A stretch of 64,000 nucleotides of DNA from NCBI GenBank assembly GCA_037013495.1, contig CM072802.1, positions 44,058,501 through 44,122,500 of the forward strand. Reading direction: 5' to 3'. Source of the stretch: Hippophae tibetana (Eukaryota > Streptophyta > Magnoliopsida > Rosales > Elaeagnaceae). Below, in pieces: positions 12,310-25,900 of the stretch (its first letter is position 1; every line of letters begins with the position of its first letter). Under the pieces are notes generated by a model, which saw only the letters and a program-made list of their open reading frames with translations, ran no database searches and was not told the DNA's origin. Made by a program: the position numbers and the translations under genes.

Positions 12310-13198
12310 TAAATAACCAGAAAGGTAAAAAATAATTAGAAAGAAAAGTAGAAACCAATAAGAAGATAATTTAAGTGATTCGACCCCTAACTACATGACA
12401 TAATCATAATCCACAGGAATGGGAAAATGATATATCCACTATGTAAAAAATAAAGTATAGAGCACCATGAAGGACAACTAGAGGATTGAACACCCTAACA
12501 CATGCTATTCTCGATGAACACACACATAAGAACACAAAGAGATAAAGAGAAGCCACACATGGTGCAAGGGAGAATAAGAGAAATTGAGAGAGTTTCTTGC
12601 GAAAAATGCCTAAATGGGGTATATCTACATATCATGCTAAATGACCAATTTCCCTTGAGTCTTTAGCCCATTAGCATGCCTTGCCTATAGACTTCTATAG
12701 TGTTAAGCCAATGGTTTCATAACTTATCCAAATTCCAATATCAAAAATCCATTTACCAAATACATGAAATAATACAATAATAAAAAAATTTATACACTTA
12801 ACAAAATGTATAAGTGTATGTAAACTATAAATTATTTAATGCTCCCAATACTATTTAGTGTCACAAATTAGTAATGTCCACCTTGAAACTAATGCAAGCA
12901 ATGAATGTATCTATTAACGCTTTCCTTCCTAATGCCTACATGCATGATTCTAAATAAATCCAAGCAATGCTTAAACTTCACTAGTGATCATGGTTTTGTT
13001 AGCATATAATAGGGATTACCCTTTATAGAGGTTTTGTCAATGTTAACCAAACCTTTTGAAACAATGTTCATAATGAAATACATATTTACATCTATATGCT
13101 TAGACCTAGAATGAAACATAAGATGCTTAATGAAAAAGGGTTACATTAAAATAACAAACAAATAATTAGTGTCTTTAATATACCTTAGGATTCATTTA
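12310..13198 (-). mobile_element. Ty1-copia fossil, 3' end only
   Basis: On the minus strand, 13150-12930 carries traces of the copia RNase H C-terminus (FHSRSKHIDV and nearby blocks). These are followed by a purine-rich CAAGGTGGAC and an LTR-like stretch to about 12310 containing the antisense ATTCGACCCCTAACT block common in plant copia LTRs. The 5' part is missing where the CACTA end fragment begins. It lies tail to tail with the previous fossil. Badly broken and old. Confidence 0.45.
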
Positions 13199-13199
13199 A

Positions 13200-13336
13200 T
13201 AATACTACAAAAAGGGTATTTAAGTCGATATGTAAAGTCAGTTTTTGAAAAAAACTGACTTATAATGAATTTAAAGTCGGTTCGGTGTAGAACCGATGCT
13301 ACATTCTACATGTAGTGTTGGTTCACTAATGGGCAG
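13200..13336 (+). mobile_element. CACTA 5' terminal fragment
   Basis: TACTACAAAAAGGGTATTTA followed by AAGTC/GACTT subterminal words matches the gene-start end of the complete element E2 (read inward from 44132). It covers the terminal repeat and the first subterminal GGTTCGGTGTAGAACCGA unit, with the terminal CACT eroded. It stops where the gypsy LTR begins. It may be the detached end of E1 or a piece of another copy, because about 60-80 bp of it are also present at 18087-18150. Confidence 0.75.
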
Positions 13337-14689
13337 AACCGCGATCGCCGATCCTACCAATATTTTGATTTTATATTTATAAAACTCTCGCAAGTGCACA
13401 AATCATTTCGTAGAAAATAATAAGTATACTCCCATGGTCGATCTAAGGAAGGAATATACGTGGTTTTTAATTTACTATTCAAACTTTTAAAAACGAAAGT
13501 AAACCCTAAACATATTGTCACGATATTTGGGTTTTTGTGTTTTTTATCTAATAACATAAAAATAAACATAGATAGAGATTCAATAAACATTTATGAAAAA
13601 TTTATCTGTTAAAATAGTGGAGTATTTATGGATATAATCACTAAGTTAATTATGCTTCCTCATATTATTTAGGTTATTAAAGATATAAATTGATATTTAT
13701 TGATTCTCCCTTTTTATATGAATACCACCTTTGTTGGGGTTAGATATTCTTTGTTAACTAAACAAATCAATTAACACCTATGGGTGAGATTAATAACTAA
13801 TTTGGTTAATTAAATTAATTCCTTTTTCTAAGAGATTGAAAATGAACCATTTAAATGCCACCTTTGGTGGGGTTAGATAGTTTAAACTTTATTCAAGGTG
13901 TCCAAATTAAACCTAAGAATTTAATTATCCGAGTACTAACTTTCAAGTTTTAAAACCACTACTGAAAACATGTTGTCAATACATTTTTAAATAATAATTC
14001 TTATAAAAACTTTTGAAATAGAGTTTCACTCTAAGTATCGGGCGATTGTACCAACAAATAAAAGAGCACTACTCTAAATCAGACCAGATAATTAAACCTT
14101 AAAATCTAATTTTTAGATTTAAGTTTGTAATGAAAAATAATATATTTCTCTCTAACATTCTTAATATAAAATCTTGAATAAAAATAAAATCAATTCATTT
14201 TAGAGATGTTTACCTATTTAATATTTCGAAAGCATAACAACGTTATTATTATATCATGTTTATAAATAGCCAGCAAAGTTAAATTTAATCACAAACAAAT
14301 TAAATATAACATGTAAGAATAAATCATAAAAAATAAATGTAAAGAAAATAAAATCCTTACAGTACTTTGTTGCTAATCCCGTTGCTGGAAAACCTCCAAA
14401 CGGAATTTGCCCTCCAATTTATGGAATCGAAAAGAAAATAAATTACAAAAACATAACTAGTTCTTCTCAAAAAAAGAAGAACTCTAAAACTAAGAAAACT
14501 AACTAAGAAAAACTAAAAAAAATTAAGAAAGAAGAGAAAGAAAGATAAGATAAGATGTATTTTTAGGTGTGTTTATTTATGAAGAAAATTGGGGTATTTA
14601 TAGGTGAGGATGGGAAGAAAAGTGGGTGAAAAAAGATTAAAAATGGAGAAAACGCGGAGTAGTAAATGATGATGTCATACTGATGACGT

Positions 14690-14845
14690 CGTGCTGGTGT
14701 GGGCGCGGCAGCGCACGCAGATGGGCGCAGCGGCGCACGCATATGAGGCGTAGGCGCGCACGGATCGGAACAAGGGCATATGGGTGCACGCGGAATGGGC
14801 ATGCTGCGTGCGGCCTCTCGGCGCGACTGGGCGCGCTATGTGCAC
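14690..14845. other. GC-rich, CpG-dense island inside gypsy LTR A
   Basis: About 155 bp are full of CGCG/GCGCACGC words in an otherwise AT-rich LTR, just upstream (minus-strand sense) of the TATA-like box. The sister LTR at 27640-29093 has a much less CpG-rich sequence at the same place. Apparent open frames here on both strands come from base composition. Confidence 0.6.
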
Positions 14846-17639
14846 GATTTTCTCCTTTTTGACATTTTTGACCCATTTTGTCCAATTTTTCCATATTTTT
14901 TGGTTTTTCCTCATTTATTTTATGAATATATTTGTGATGTATTGCCTCCAGTATTCCTATTTGAGTCTTTAAGTTACGTTTTTAAGCGAAAATACCTGAA
15001 AAACAATAAAAGTACCAATGATTCTGAAAAGATAAATTTATATATATATATATATTTAATCAATTAATGTGCATAAAATCATGGTAATTTTAGTGCTTTT
15101 TGTGCACTCATCACAACCCCCAACCAGCTTCTTGCTAGTCCCTTAGCAAGAGAAGCGATAAAAACTAAAAATTAAACTATCCTAAATCACTTCCGTGGAT
15201 TGACACGGTTGCATTTAGCCTATGCAACAAGCCTTTAAACTCCTAGGTTGCCCTAGTGGACGAGTTTGAGTCTCGTGAGGGTTTTCAGTAATGATAACCA
15301 CAAACATTGAACTAAATATAAAAATTAAAAGAAATAATAAAAACAACAACTTAAAAATAAAATTACAACATAATCAAAAATTAATTTTTATGAATATAGG
15401 AACACAACATAACACAAAAATGTCTCATACTTTTTAATCTCCTTTAAGATCATAATTAAAATCTCGAGCATAAGTTATTTTAATCTTCTTAAACAATCAT
15501 GATTTATTATAATAATTAGTCGAAAATCATTTTCATATTTCATATAAAAAATGTATCAATTTAATTTCACCCAATTTCAGTGTCTGGAATCCAAATTCGC
15601 TTCGACTCTATTCCTCACTAGTCAATACTCTTAAAACACTGAATCCTATGGGTTCAAACACTCATACTAATTTATATGCGAAAAAGTTTATGTAAAGAAA
15701 TGAACTAATATGTTCGCATATGTTTAAAGAATAAAGGCTCAAAGTGTTCTTTTGATGTTGATCTCATGAAAGGAATCAAATGTATAAATTATAAAGATAT
15801 CGTATATAAAAAATATTTTTATGCATAAATCAAACTCATTAAGAAAAAATTTCAAGATATATGCCTTTTACAAATGAAGAAAATGCAATGACTTTTTAGG
15901 AAATTACTTCATATATCTTTCTTTTGTAATTAGCCTTTACTCACAACTTTGTAGGCAATGTGGGTCATAGTATATAGATTATACTATATATTCTTTTATC
16001 TCTCTATTTTTTTCTCAAGATATTTTTCAATATATGTATTTTTTTTAGAAAGTCAACCCATGTACAAATTGTACATTTTTTTAGGATTTTGGTGAGTGGT
16101 TAATTTTGTGGCTTTTTTTGTTTGATTTTGGTTTAGGTAACCCTAGATATGTCTCTTTGTTTTTGTAGGAGTCATGCATGAATGAGATATAAGCATATAC
16201 TATCAATTTCTACTCAAATAATTTAATGTAAGCAAAAAAAAAATATACGACACTATATTAAGATGAGAAAAAATTCATACATTCAATGCTAATACCTATA
16301 TTGATCATCTAAAAAATTGAAGAAATAAGAAATGTGTTTGGAGTAGAAAAAATATATATTTCACTCTGAATAAAGAAAATTAGGCTCAAATGATATCTCA
16401 CAAAGGTGGTTTCCACTAAAAAAATTCATAAACACCGATTTTGGGTTTAATATAATTTCGACATCTTATCAAGAAATACTAGTTATGACAAAAAAAACTA
16501 ATTACCAAAAACAATTACAAAATATTTAATGATATGTTTTCAAAAATTAATCTAAGAGTACAAAAAACTTAACTATTTACTTAAATTTGATTTAAAGAAA
16601 TGATAAAATTTTGTGAGAATTTTGTTTTTTTTAAATTAATTCTAAAATTAAAAAATTACTAAATCACACAAAATAAAACCAAACACAATAAAAATGAAAA
16701 TGTGAACATAAAATAAAAAAAAATGTATTATTATTTTTAAATTTTTTTTTTTTTTAATTTTAAATTTTTTTTAAGCATGGTAACTTTTCATCACCCCTAA
16801 CCTAGAACTTACATTGTACTCAATGTAACAACTGTAAATTAAAGATAAAGAGGAAAGAGAAGAACGATTACCTATTTCCTGAGAATGTGCAAGTAGTAAT
16901 GGAGAAATGCAGGTGCATCCATCATATTTATCAATAAAGTTCACACATACAGATCATTGTGAATTTCTAACATCTCAACAAATAGTTTTTTAGTTTTAAA
17001 ATTTTTAAAATTATTCACATGTAATTAAACTAAAATAAACAATAGAAATTATATAAATAAAACAAATAAAAGAAAATTACCTAAAATGATGGGTTGCCTC
17101 CTATCCAGCGCTTAGTTTAATGTCTTAGCAAGACGTAACTTGAAGATTTTATTTTAAGTAAACTCAATATCCCCACATCATTGAGTCAATCCAACCTACA
17201 GGTAAGACAAGGTTGTCTACCTATACTTTTTCAGTCATGTCCTATGGATTTTCAATATTTTCTATACTTAAATCCAGGGACATGATAGTGGGTGTTAGAT
17301 AACCCATGTCTAGGTGCAAATCAAATAATTAAGGCATCAAAACAAAATTTTACCTAGATCAAAAAAAGCAACTAACTCCTTAGATTGTAATTAAAATTTT
17401 AAAATTTTGGAGATAGTTTCATAATTTTTATTATTATTATTATTCCTTAATTTTTTTTTGTTTTTGTTTTTTTAAGTTAAAATAACATAATCAGTATTAA
17501 CCAAGAGTGCTCCAAGGAAATAATGGTGGTGCAAAGGCTCCTTAAAAACAATCCTCCTAGACAGAACAACGTTTCCAGGAAAGACTAGTGGCACAAAGGT
17601 TTCCAAGAACTAGTCTCCTAGACAAAACTCCTTTAGATC

Positions 17640-17865
17640 TTTACTTTTCATGTTATTAAAACTAAGTTAAGTTAAGTAAAAATTTAAGTTAATTAAGTTA
17701 ATAAAAATGTAGGTTATTTAAGTTAATGAAAATCTAAGTTAATAAAGTTAGTAAAAAAACAAAATTAATTAATTAAATGAAAATTTAATTAGTAAAAACC
17801 TAAGTTAATTAAGTTATGTTAATGAAAATCTAAGTTAATTAAGTTAGACTAAAATTAAGATAAAA
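17640..17865. repeat. Degenerate AAGTTAATTAAG repeat tract
   Basis: Roughly six imperfect copies of a 30-40-bp unit built from CTAAGTTAATTAAGTTAATG and AAAATCTAAGTT words lie within gypsy fossil A. No coding sense. It probably arose by slippage in AT-rich internal DNA. Confidence 0.5.
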
Positions 17866-18099
17866 CATAGTTAAAGGTAAAAAAAATTAAATTAAAAATT
17901 AAACCAAAAATAAAGAAAAAAAATAAAATAAAATTGATAAAGTTAAAAGAAAATAAAAATAAAAAAAAAATAAAAAAAAAAATTGAAAGAGAGAAGGAAA
18001 AAAAGTTTAAATCAAAAATTAAACAAAAATAAAAAAATAAAAAAATTGAAAGAGAGAAAAAATAAAAATAAAAATTGAAAAATTGATTTATAATGAATT

Positions 18100-18625
18100 T
18101 AAAGTCGGTTCACCACGTCAACCGACACTACGTCGTACATGTATTTTTGAAATTAAAAAATGCAGTTTACAGTTGAAAGTTTTTTTGGTACAATGTTTTT
18201 TTAGGTCAATTATTATTGACTCTTTAAAATTTAAGTTATATATATATATATATATATATATAGTATAATATTTTTTTGAGACAATTGGTTTTTAAAATTA
18301 TATAATTTTGTGTATTTTTTTGGATATTTAAATTTATTTATGTATGTATAGTATATATTTATATAATTTTGTGTATTTGTTTAGATATTATTTTAAAATT
18401 ATTATTTTTTATACTACATATATATATATATATAAGAGTTCAAATAAAATAATAATTGCAAAAAAAATTTCAATTTTAAACTACGTGTGTAGCGTCGGTT
18501 CGCCACGTGAACCGACACTATCCATGTGGAAATATCGTCGGTTCACATGGAAAATCTACGCTATCCATGTGTGTAGCATCAGTTTTCCCCATCAACCGAT
18601 GCTATCCACACGTTTATTACCATTT
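18100..18625. repeat. 5' subterminal repeats of CACTA E1
   Basis: Several units of the form TAGCGTCGGTT...AACCGACRCTA occur in both orientations at 18100-18130 and 18488-18610, separated by TA microsatellites (18240-18262 and 18415-18434). In En/Spm such repeats bind the TNPA protein. The words CCGACACTA and CCGACGCTA resemble the known TNPA site CCGACACTCTTA. Confidence 0.7.
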
Positions 18626-19911
18626 CTTTTCTCTTCTTCACGAGCAGAATTCCAAAACACCCATTTCTCTTCCCACTTTCGCCCAAAACTAAGCTCACCC
18701 TCCACTCTTTCTCAATTTCCTGTCACCTCCGACCACCATTTTCAACGTTGTTTTATGGGTTATATTTCTCTTCTCATTATCTTTCAGATCCCCTATTTTT
18801 TTGAGCGAAATACTCAAATTTTTTATACCCATTTTCTCACTTATTCTCACTTACAAAACACTCATTTCTTTTTCATTTTTTTCATTTAGTCATTTTATTT
18901 ACTTTTGTTAGTATTTCTATTAATATTTTTACTTATTATTCAGTTTGCTTTATTTTTTGTATAAACACTTTTAATGTTAATATCTAATTTAATCATGTCC
19001 AATATTCATATTTATTCAATTTAATACTTTAAATATTATTAACTATTATTTTTATATATTATTATATAATTTGGGATGTTATTTTATAAAATTTTCTATC
19101 TTTGTAAGGCTTGACCTATGCTTGTTTTGTCTTCACGCTAGATTTAATGTGGTAGATGTACATATATTTTACTTGTCAATAGATTGTTATTTCTTTTTTT
19201 TTTTTCAATAAATCACACTTTTAAAATCAAAAGTAGCACCAAAAAATATAATATTTTTAAAATTTATAATTATAAAAATAATATTATTTATGTTTAAATT
19301 ATATATTTTTATTATTTTTATATTAAATATCTAATTAATTCAAGTTAAAAAACAGTTTTAATATTATGTTTTTTTTTTGATAAATTTTTAGATGTTATAT
19401 AATTTAAAAAAATATTTATTTTTCTTTCCAAATGATTGCATGCTTTAATTATTTGATGTCTCGCTTTGTAGGTCATGTTACTCTTTTTTTGTTTTTAGCG
19501 AAAGGATGTTACTTGTTTATATAGATATAGATTCATTATCTGTCGTATAATTTTGAGTCATAATATATTGATTTGTATGTTTATTGTGTCTTGAGGACGA
19601 CTTCATAAATTTTGTATTATACTTGTTATTATTTGTTTGACTTATTTTTTGTGGAAATAATATTTGCATGTTGTGGGTTTGAGGGACTATAGTATTTACC
19701 GTACGTGGATAAATTTATTTACATATAAATAATTATATTTTATTAAGTAAAAGTAATACAATAGTAAAATGATTAAAATGATAAATGTTTTGTATTATGT
19801 ATGTTTTGGTATATATTCTAATAATTAGGGAATTTATATATAATAATACTTGAAATATATTCTTTGGATACATAATTAATTAATATGCTTAATTAATATC
19901 ATTAATAGAAT

Positions 19912-22840
19912 ATTGACAAATCTTGGATGTCAAAGTGTATAATTGAGCAGGACTACATTTCTGGAGATGAAAGTTTCATGAAATATGCTTGTAGAAATAG
20001 TAATACTGGAACTAGTATGATTTGATACCCATGTCTTAAATGTAAAAATGAGTGATTTTATGAATTTGACGAGGTTAAGTATCACCTTATCCATAGTGGT
20101 ATTCTTTTGAGCTATTAATGTTGGTATTATCATGGAGAAAATATTGGTAATACTCATGGGGAAGAGATAAATAAGAATGTGAGTGGATTACATACATCTT
20201 ATCATAATCTACAGACAAAAAATATGTTTTATGGTGTTGAAGATGAACTACGTGAGGATGATTCTGAAACCTTTAAAAAACTTCTAGAAGATACCGAAAA
20301 ACCGTTGTATCCAAAATGCAAAAAATAAACTAAAATGTTGGGATTGGTTCATTTGTACAATATGAAGGCAAAACATGGTTTTTCTGATAAGGGATTTACA
20401 AAATTAATAAATCTACTAGCTGATATGTTTCTAGAGGGTATTGAATTGTCATTTTCAATGTATGAAGTGAAGAAATCTCTTAGTCGATTTGGCATGGAAT
20501 ATCATAAGATTCATACTTGTCCAAATGATTGCATTCTTTATAGAAAAGAATATGAGACATTAGATGATTGTCCGATGTGTAAAGAATCGAGATGGAAGCA
20601 TGGTACAAATGAGACAACACATAAGAAAGGCATGCCTACAAAGGTTCTTTGGTACTTTCCTCTGATTCCTCGCTTTCAAAGGTTGTTCAAAAGTAAAGAG
20701 ATATCAAAGATGTTGACTTGGAATTTAGATAATCGATCTAATGATGGGGTGCTACGTCATCCTTATGATTCTCTAAATCGGAAAGTAGTAGATAATTTAT
20801 CTCCTCAATTTTCATCTGATCCGCACAATCTTCGTCTTGCCATTACTGCTAATGGAATTAATCCATATAGTTCCCTTAGTAGTAGATATAGCTTTTTCCC
20901 AGTAATTATGGTAACATACAATCTTCCTCCCTGGTTTTGTATGAAAAGAAAATTCATGATGTTAACATTATTGATCTCAGGACCAAAACAACACGGTGTT
21001 GATATTGATGTATATTTGCAGCCTCTGATAGATGATTTAAAGACATTGTGGAATGATGAAATTAAAGCAAGATGAGATTTAAATAAACTAGGCATACGAC
21101 CTAAATGGGCACCAAGGGTGGAAAATGATAAGAATCGAACATACTTGCCTTCAGCATCATATAAAATGTCAAAAAAAGATAAGGATGTGTTTTGTAAATG
21201 TTTGGAGGGTGTGAAAGTTCCTAATGGTTACTCATTCAACGTAAGAAATTTTGTGTCTATCACCGATAAGAAACTTTATGGATTGAAATCACATGATTGT
21301 CATATCTTAATGCAATAGTTATTACCAGTTGCTATTAGATCAATTCTTCTAAAACATGTCCAATTTTAAATAATTCATCTTTGTTCATTCTTCAATATAA
21401 TATGCAAGAAATCTATATCAATGCGCGAGTTAAACTCTTTACAAAAAGATGTTGTAGAGACTTTGTGTCTAATTGAAAAATATTTTCCTCCTTCTTTCTT
21501 TGATATAATGATTCACTTGTATGTTCATTTAGTTTGAGAGGTTTTATTGTGTGGTCCTACTTACTTAATATGGATGTATCCTTTTGAGAGATATAAGCAA
21601 ATCCTTAAACGATATGTAAATAATAGAAATTGACCTGAAGGATGCATGATGGAACGCTACATTGTTGAAGAGGCCATTGAGTTTTGTTCTGAATACTTTA
21701 GTGGTTGAACTGAAATTGGGAATCCTATGCACAAGTTGTTCTTAGAGTGTCACATGATCCAAGTAGGTAACCCTATGCTCGGTGGTAGTAAGAAATTGTT
21801 TATTGATTGCACTCAATGGGAAAAAGAACACCAAATCATTTTGGTAAATAATAATGAGGCATAACCGTACATAGAGTAAGTCGTGTTCAACCTTTCCATT
21901 TATGCAAAAATCATTTTTTATTTAACTTTTAATGATGATATATACTTCATATATCTTTAATAAGATTACAAGATGCATTTAAACTTATTGAAGATCGATC
22001 CTCGTTATAAAAAAAGGAGGAGAAAAATGGTTGTATGATGAACATAAGAAAAAGCTTATTAATTGGTTTTGCAACCATTTAAGTGTCACAAACAAAAATT
22101 CATGCATGTATGTTTCTAGATCTATGCAATGTTTTAAAACTTTGCTCTAAACACATTTAATGTTTTTGTATACATAGATTCGAGATGAACTCAAGAAACC
22201 CAATCATAAAATAATAGAAAGTTTACAATGGCTTGCACATGGGCCAAAATTTGATATCAAATTATTTTCTAGTTTCACAATAACTGGATTGAAGTTTACG
22301 ACTCAAGCTAGGGACAAATTCCGAGTAAATCAGAATAGTGGTGTGAAGATGGTTGCACAAACTATGCAATTTTCCAGTTCCAAAGATGGTAATCTTGTAC
22401 TTTCTAATAGAACATATTATGGTATAATACAAGAGATTTGGGAATTGGATTATGAGGTATTCCATGAAACAATTTTCTTGTGTGATTGGGCCGAAGATGT
22501 TATCAATGTTGGATATAAAATAGATGATTTTGGATTTACCCTTGTAAATTTATCCGAGATAAGTCACACTGATGATCCTTTCACGTTAGCACTTCATGCA
22601 AAATAAGTATTTTATATGAGCGATCAAATTGACACAAGATGGTCTGTTGTGTTAACGCCTCCACAAAAAGAGTTTTACCATTGTGATACTTTAGAAGATG
22701 ACGACCCTATGCTTGATACATTAACCAATATTAGTAATTTCTTAAACAAATTTCCTAATGTATGTGATGATCTAGTTGATGACGATGATTCTTCGTCATG
22801 GGCTCGAAGTGATTGTGAAGGAATATATGTATATGATTAA
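19912..22840 (+). pseudogene. TNP2-like CACTA transposase of E1, broken
   Basis: The DDE transposase of CACTA elements cuts at the CACTA ends. Blocks in order: transposase-associated N-terminal domain (19912-20160), linker (20220-20330), TNP2 core (20335-21060; CPMCKESRWKHG zinc-type motif, RNLRLAI-like HNLRLAITANGINP, DIDVYLQPLIDDLKTLW), DUF4218 (21070-21830; SYKMSKKDKDVFCKCLEGVK, GLKSHDCHILMQ) and DUF4216 (22285-22800; NSGVKMVAQT, ELDYEVF, DFGFTLVNL). About 570 bp present in E2 (41158-40594 there) are missing at about 21056-21060, removing the middle of the core including the CPIC zinc motif and the DVMHIEKNV block. The start codon position reads ATT, and there are in-frame stops at 20026, 20052, 20116, 20326, 21073 and others. 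Confidence 0.85.
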
Positions 22841-22954
22841 TAACCTAATTAAACATAATGTATGCTCTATATTGTTGTAATAACTCTTATATATATATAT
22901 ATATTTATGTTCCTAAAATTGTCAATTAATTTATATTTCTTCATTGTTTGTAGA

Positions 22955-25900
22955 TATTTTATGGATCCTCGGGTAACAGAGCTTGTAGATCCAAATGATC
23001 CATTAGGGCATTTGAAAAGCAGGGGTTGGGCGAATATACTTCATGCTCCACTTAACCCAGATGATAGAGTACTTGTACTATTTGATGCTACTGGTAATCC
23101 AATAGGAGAAAATGGCCAAAAATTGAAATCCTCTATTGGTAGACTTTTGAAGTCTAGTATACCAATCAATATAAATGATTGGTCTCAGGTTGACGATGGA
23201 GAAAAGTTCAAAATATGGATAACCATTTATGTAAGTCTCTTATATTTTATAATCAATTACATATATTATATCTAATCTTTTGTAGTGTGTTTTTACAGAA
23301 TCGTTACAAAGTCGGTGACAATTGGAAGAGCAAGTGTTATAAGATTGAAAATAAGGCGTGGAAGGAATACAAGAATTCCAGATTGGCAAGAAATTATGTG
23401 TTTCCATATTTGGAACCACTTGATGAGGTAGAGCTCTACAAAATCCCTAAAAGACACCCCTGGATTACATCTCAAGTTTGGAAAGACTTCATGGATTATA
23501 GATGTATGGATGAATTTCAAATTATTAGGGAAGAACATCAGAATATACAAATGCATAACATTCTTCTTAACCGTACTGGGAGGTCTTCAAATCCTGAAGT
23601 TAGATATAGAATGGTATTATTAATTTGTGTTAATTTATAAATATTTTTATATTTATTTTCCTCAATTTAATTTCATGTCATGGTTAATATTTTTTCATAA
23701 TTTATGTAGGAAGCTAAATTGAGTAGACCAGTTACCCGAACTGATTTGTATATAGAAACAAAGACTCCCAAAATGAAGAAGTCAATATCGATAACTAAGT
23801 GAGGAGAAGAACAAATAAATAAGTTGGTTAGTAATTTTGGTTGATACAAAGTCTTAATGATTTTTAATAATTGATGTATTAATGCATGATATGTTTGTGT
23901 GCTTTATTATTTGTAGAGAGCTGTTCAAGAACAAATATCTATGGGTGAAATAATCGAAGAACCTAGGAGAGACGCTCTATATCATGCATTCTGATGTGAC
24001 CATCCTGATTGTGTTAGGGGAGGTAGCCAATATGATGGTTATATGGAGTATTTAACATTCCAAAGCAAAAGCCGCAGACAGTCAATAAAGAGAAGTACAC
24101 TAAAATTACAGAAGAACTCAACTCCTTTAAGGCCTCAATGTTAAGTGAGATTACCACTATAAAAGAATATCAACCACAACTAGGGCATGCCATATTGGCC
24201 AAGCATGCAACCATCCATGCCAAGTATGCCACCATCCATGCCAGGCACGCCACCATCCATGCTAAGCATGCCATCCACGCAATCTCATTACGCTCAAACT
24301 ATATCCGGTATGGGATATATTCATCCTATTGGTCCTCCTTATATGTTAGGAATGCATATGCAATCAAGTAGTGGTTCATTTTCTCTAATGTAATTTGCGC
24401 ATTCTTATCATCAATCAAACCACGATGAACATTTTGGTGAGAATGTACATCCAATAGCTACCCTACATGGGAGTCCTCCTCTATTTGATGAATCATATAT
24501 GCTAAGATTTTAATTTCTACTGGTGTATATAACCTATTATTTTTATTTCTTATTATATGTTTTATGTTTTATATATAGCACTTAAATGTTTTACAGAATA
24601 TGAAATGTTTTTTGAAACATCCTTCGTCAATAGACTTTGTTGCTATTGGAATGGTACAAAAATTGAGCGATGATCGGATGATTAATAATCAATATTTGCC
24701 TAATCATTGGAGAATAGTAATTGATCAATCATTGCTTCATGATTGTCCACTACCTATGCCTTCTGATGCTACCACAGTCCAAGAGGCAGTTGGACAGTAT
24801 GTGGCTTGGCCGCCGATTTAAGTTGTTCTAAGTTTTGACGTGGTACTATGTTTTAACTTAAAAGATAACACTTGTTTACTACTATTATTTTATTATATCT
24901 TTTATTGTTACTAACATACATAATACTTTTTTTTAGTCTATTATACCAGAACTCTTAAATGTGGCACATTTAAGAGATATGAAGCAAGTATCTCGTGCTA
25001 AATCTATGTTTAGTGGACAATCATCGTGCACTAAGTCATTCAAGAAGAAGCCTTGGAAAAAGTATAGTTATGATTATGCTTTAAACTTTAGCAAAAATCT
25101 TGAAGCTTTGATGACTATTGTTGGGAGGGCATCTAACATAAATGATGGATGAACTGTGCCACTTCCTATAGAAATTTCTGGTGTAGACCTCGGCCAAACT
25201 TATATATCGATTGAGTGCATATTGAAACTATTTGAATATCAAATGATCGATTTAAGTATAATTCAAGTATGGACAAGGTGAGTCCTCAATCTATTTAATT
25301 TTCTTTCATTTATGTAGAACATATATAATTATATTTATATTATCTAATTACTTATATATATATATCTTTTATATAGGGTGTGTTATTATCAACTTAAACA
25401 TAATCACTCATCACATTTAGCAAGGTTCTATAATTCTTCATATGTCAATCAATATCAAGAGAAGGATGTTAGCATCAGAGCTAAATAATTATGTGATAGG
25501 GCATAACGCTTAACAAAAATCAAAAGTGGATAATCCTTTGGCCACTAAGGTTTGAAAAAAGGCCAAGATCATTGAATGTTGGTAATCATTGATCTGTTTA
25601 ATAATCATGCTTGGTATTGTGACTCAGTTTCCATAGAACTGAGTAAAGATACAAAAACAGTTGTTAAAATGTAAGAGTTATTACTAGATATTGGTTTCTT
25701 CTATTATATTTTGTAATATTTAATAAAAAAAACTAACCGTTTCAAACCTTGATAGGGCATGGAAGTTGTGGAACAATTTTAGGGGCATTTCCATTAAAAA
25801 TTCTCATAAGCTCATATGGACAAAAGTTATGGTATGTAAAAGCGAATATTAATAATTTTATTAATTTTACAATTGAATAATAAAGATGTTCGAATATGGA

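Larger units (their letters stand above)
13338..18080 (-). mobile_element. Ty3-gypsy fossil A: 3' internal region and 3' LTR
   Basis: Read on the minus strand, non-coding internal sequence (about 18075-15113) leads to a purine-rich stretch with GCTGGTTGGGGG and then an LTR starting TGATGAGTGCACAAAAAGC near 15110 and ending near 13340. The internal part includes a ATGGGTTGCCTCC / GCGCTTAGTTTAA block (plus-strand reading near 17090-17115), familiar from plant Tat-type gypsy 3' regions. The LTR is about 1.77 kb with TATA-like CCTATAAATA near 14595. No gag or pol was found, so this is a deletion or non-autonomous derivative. It looks old and broken. Confidence 0.65.

Noticed and set aside
14563-14972. 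Overlapping open frames rich in Arg, Ala and Pro on both strands
   Set aside because: They come from the GC-rich island in a gypsy LTR; no domain, and frames overlap in several registers.
17080-17180. Coding exon in the GGGTTGCCTCC/AGCGCTTAG stretch
   Set aside because: This block is a familiar non-coding part of plant gypsy 3' regions and lies in the expected place and strand.
18344-18889. 181-codon open frame
   Set aside because: Covers TA microsatellites, subterminal repeats and the leader of CACTA E1; no protein family features.
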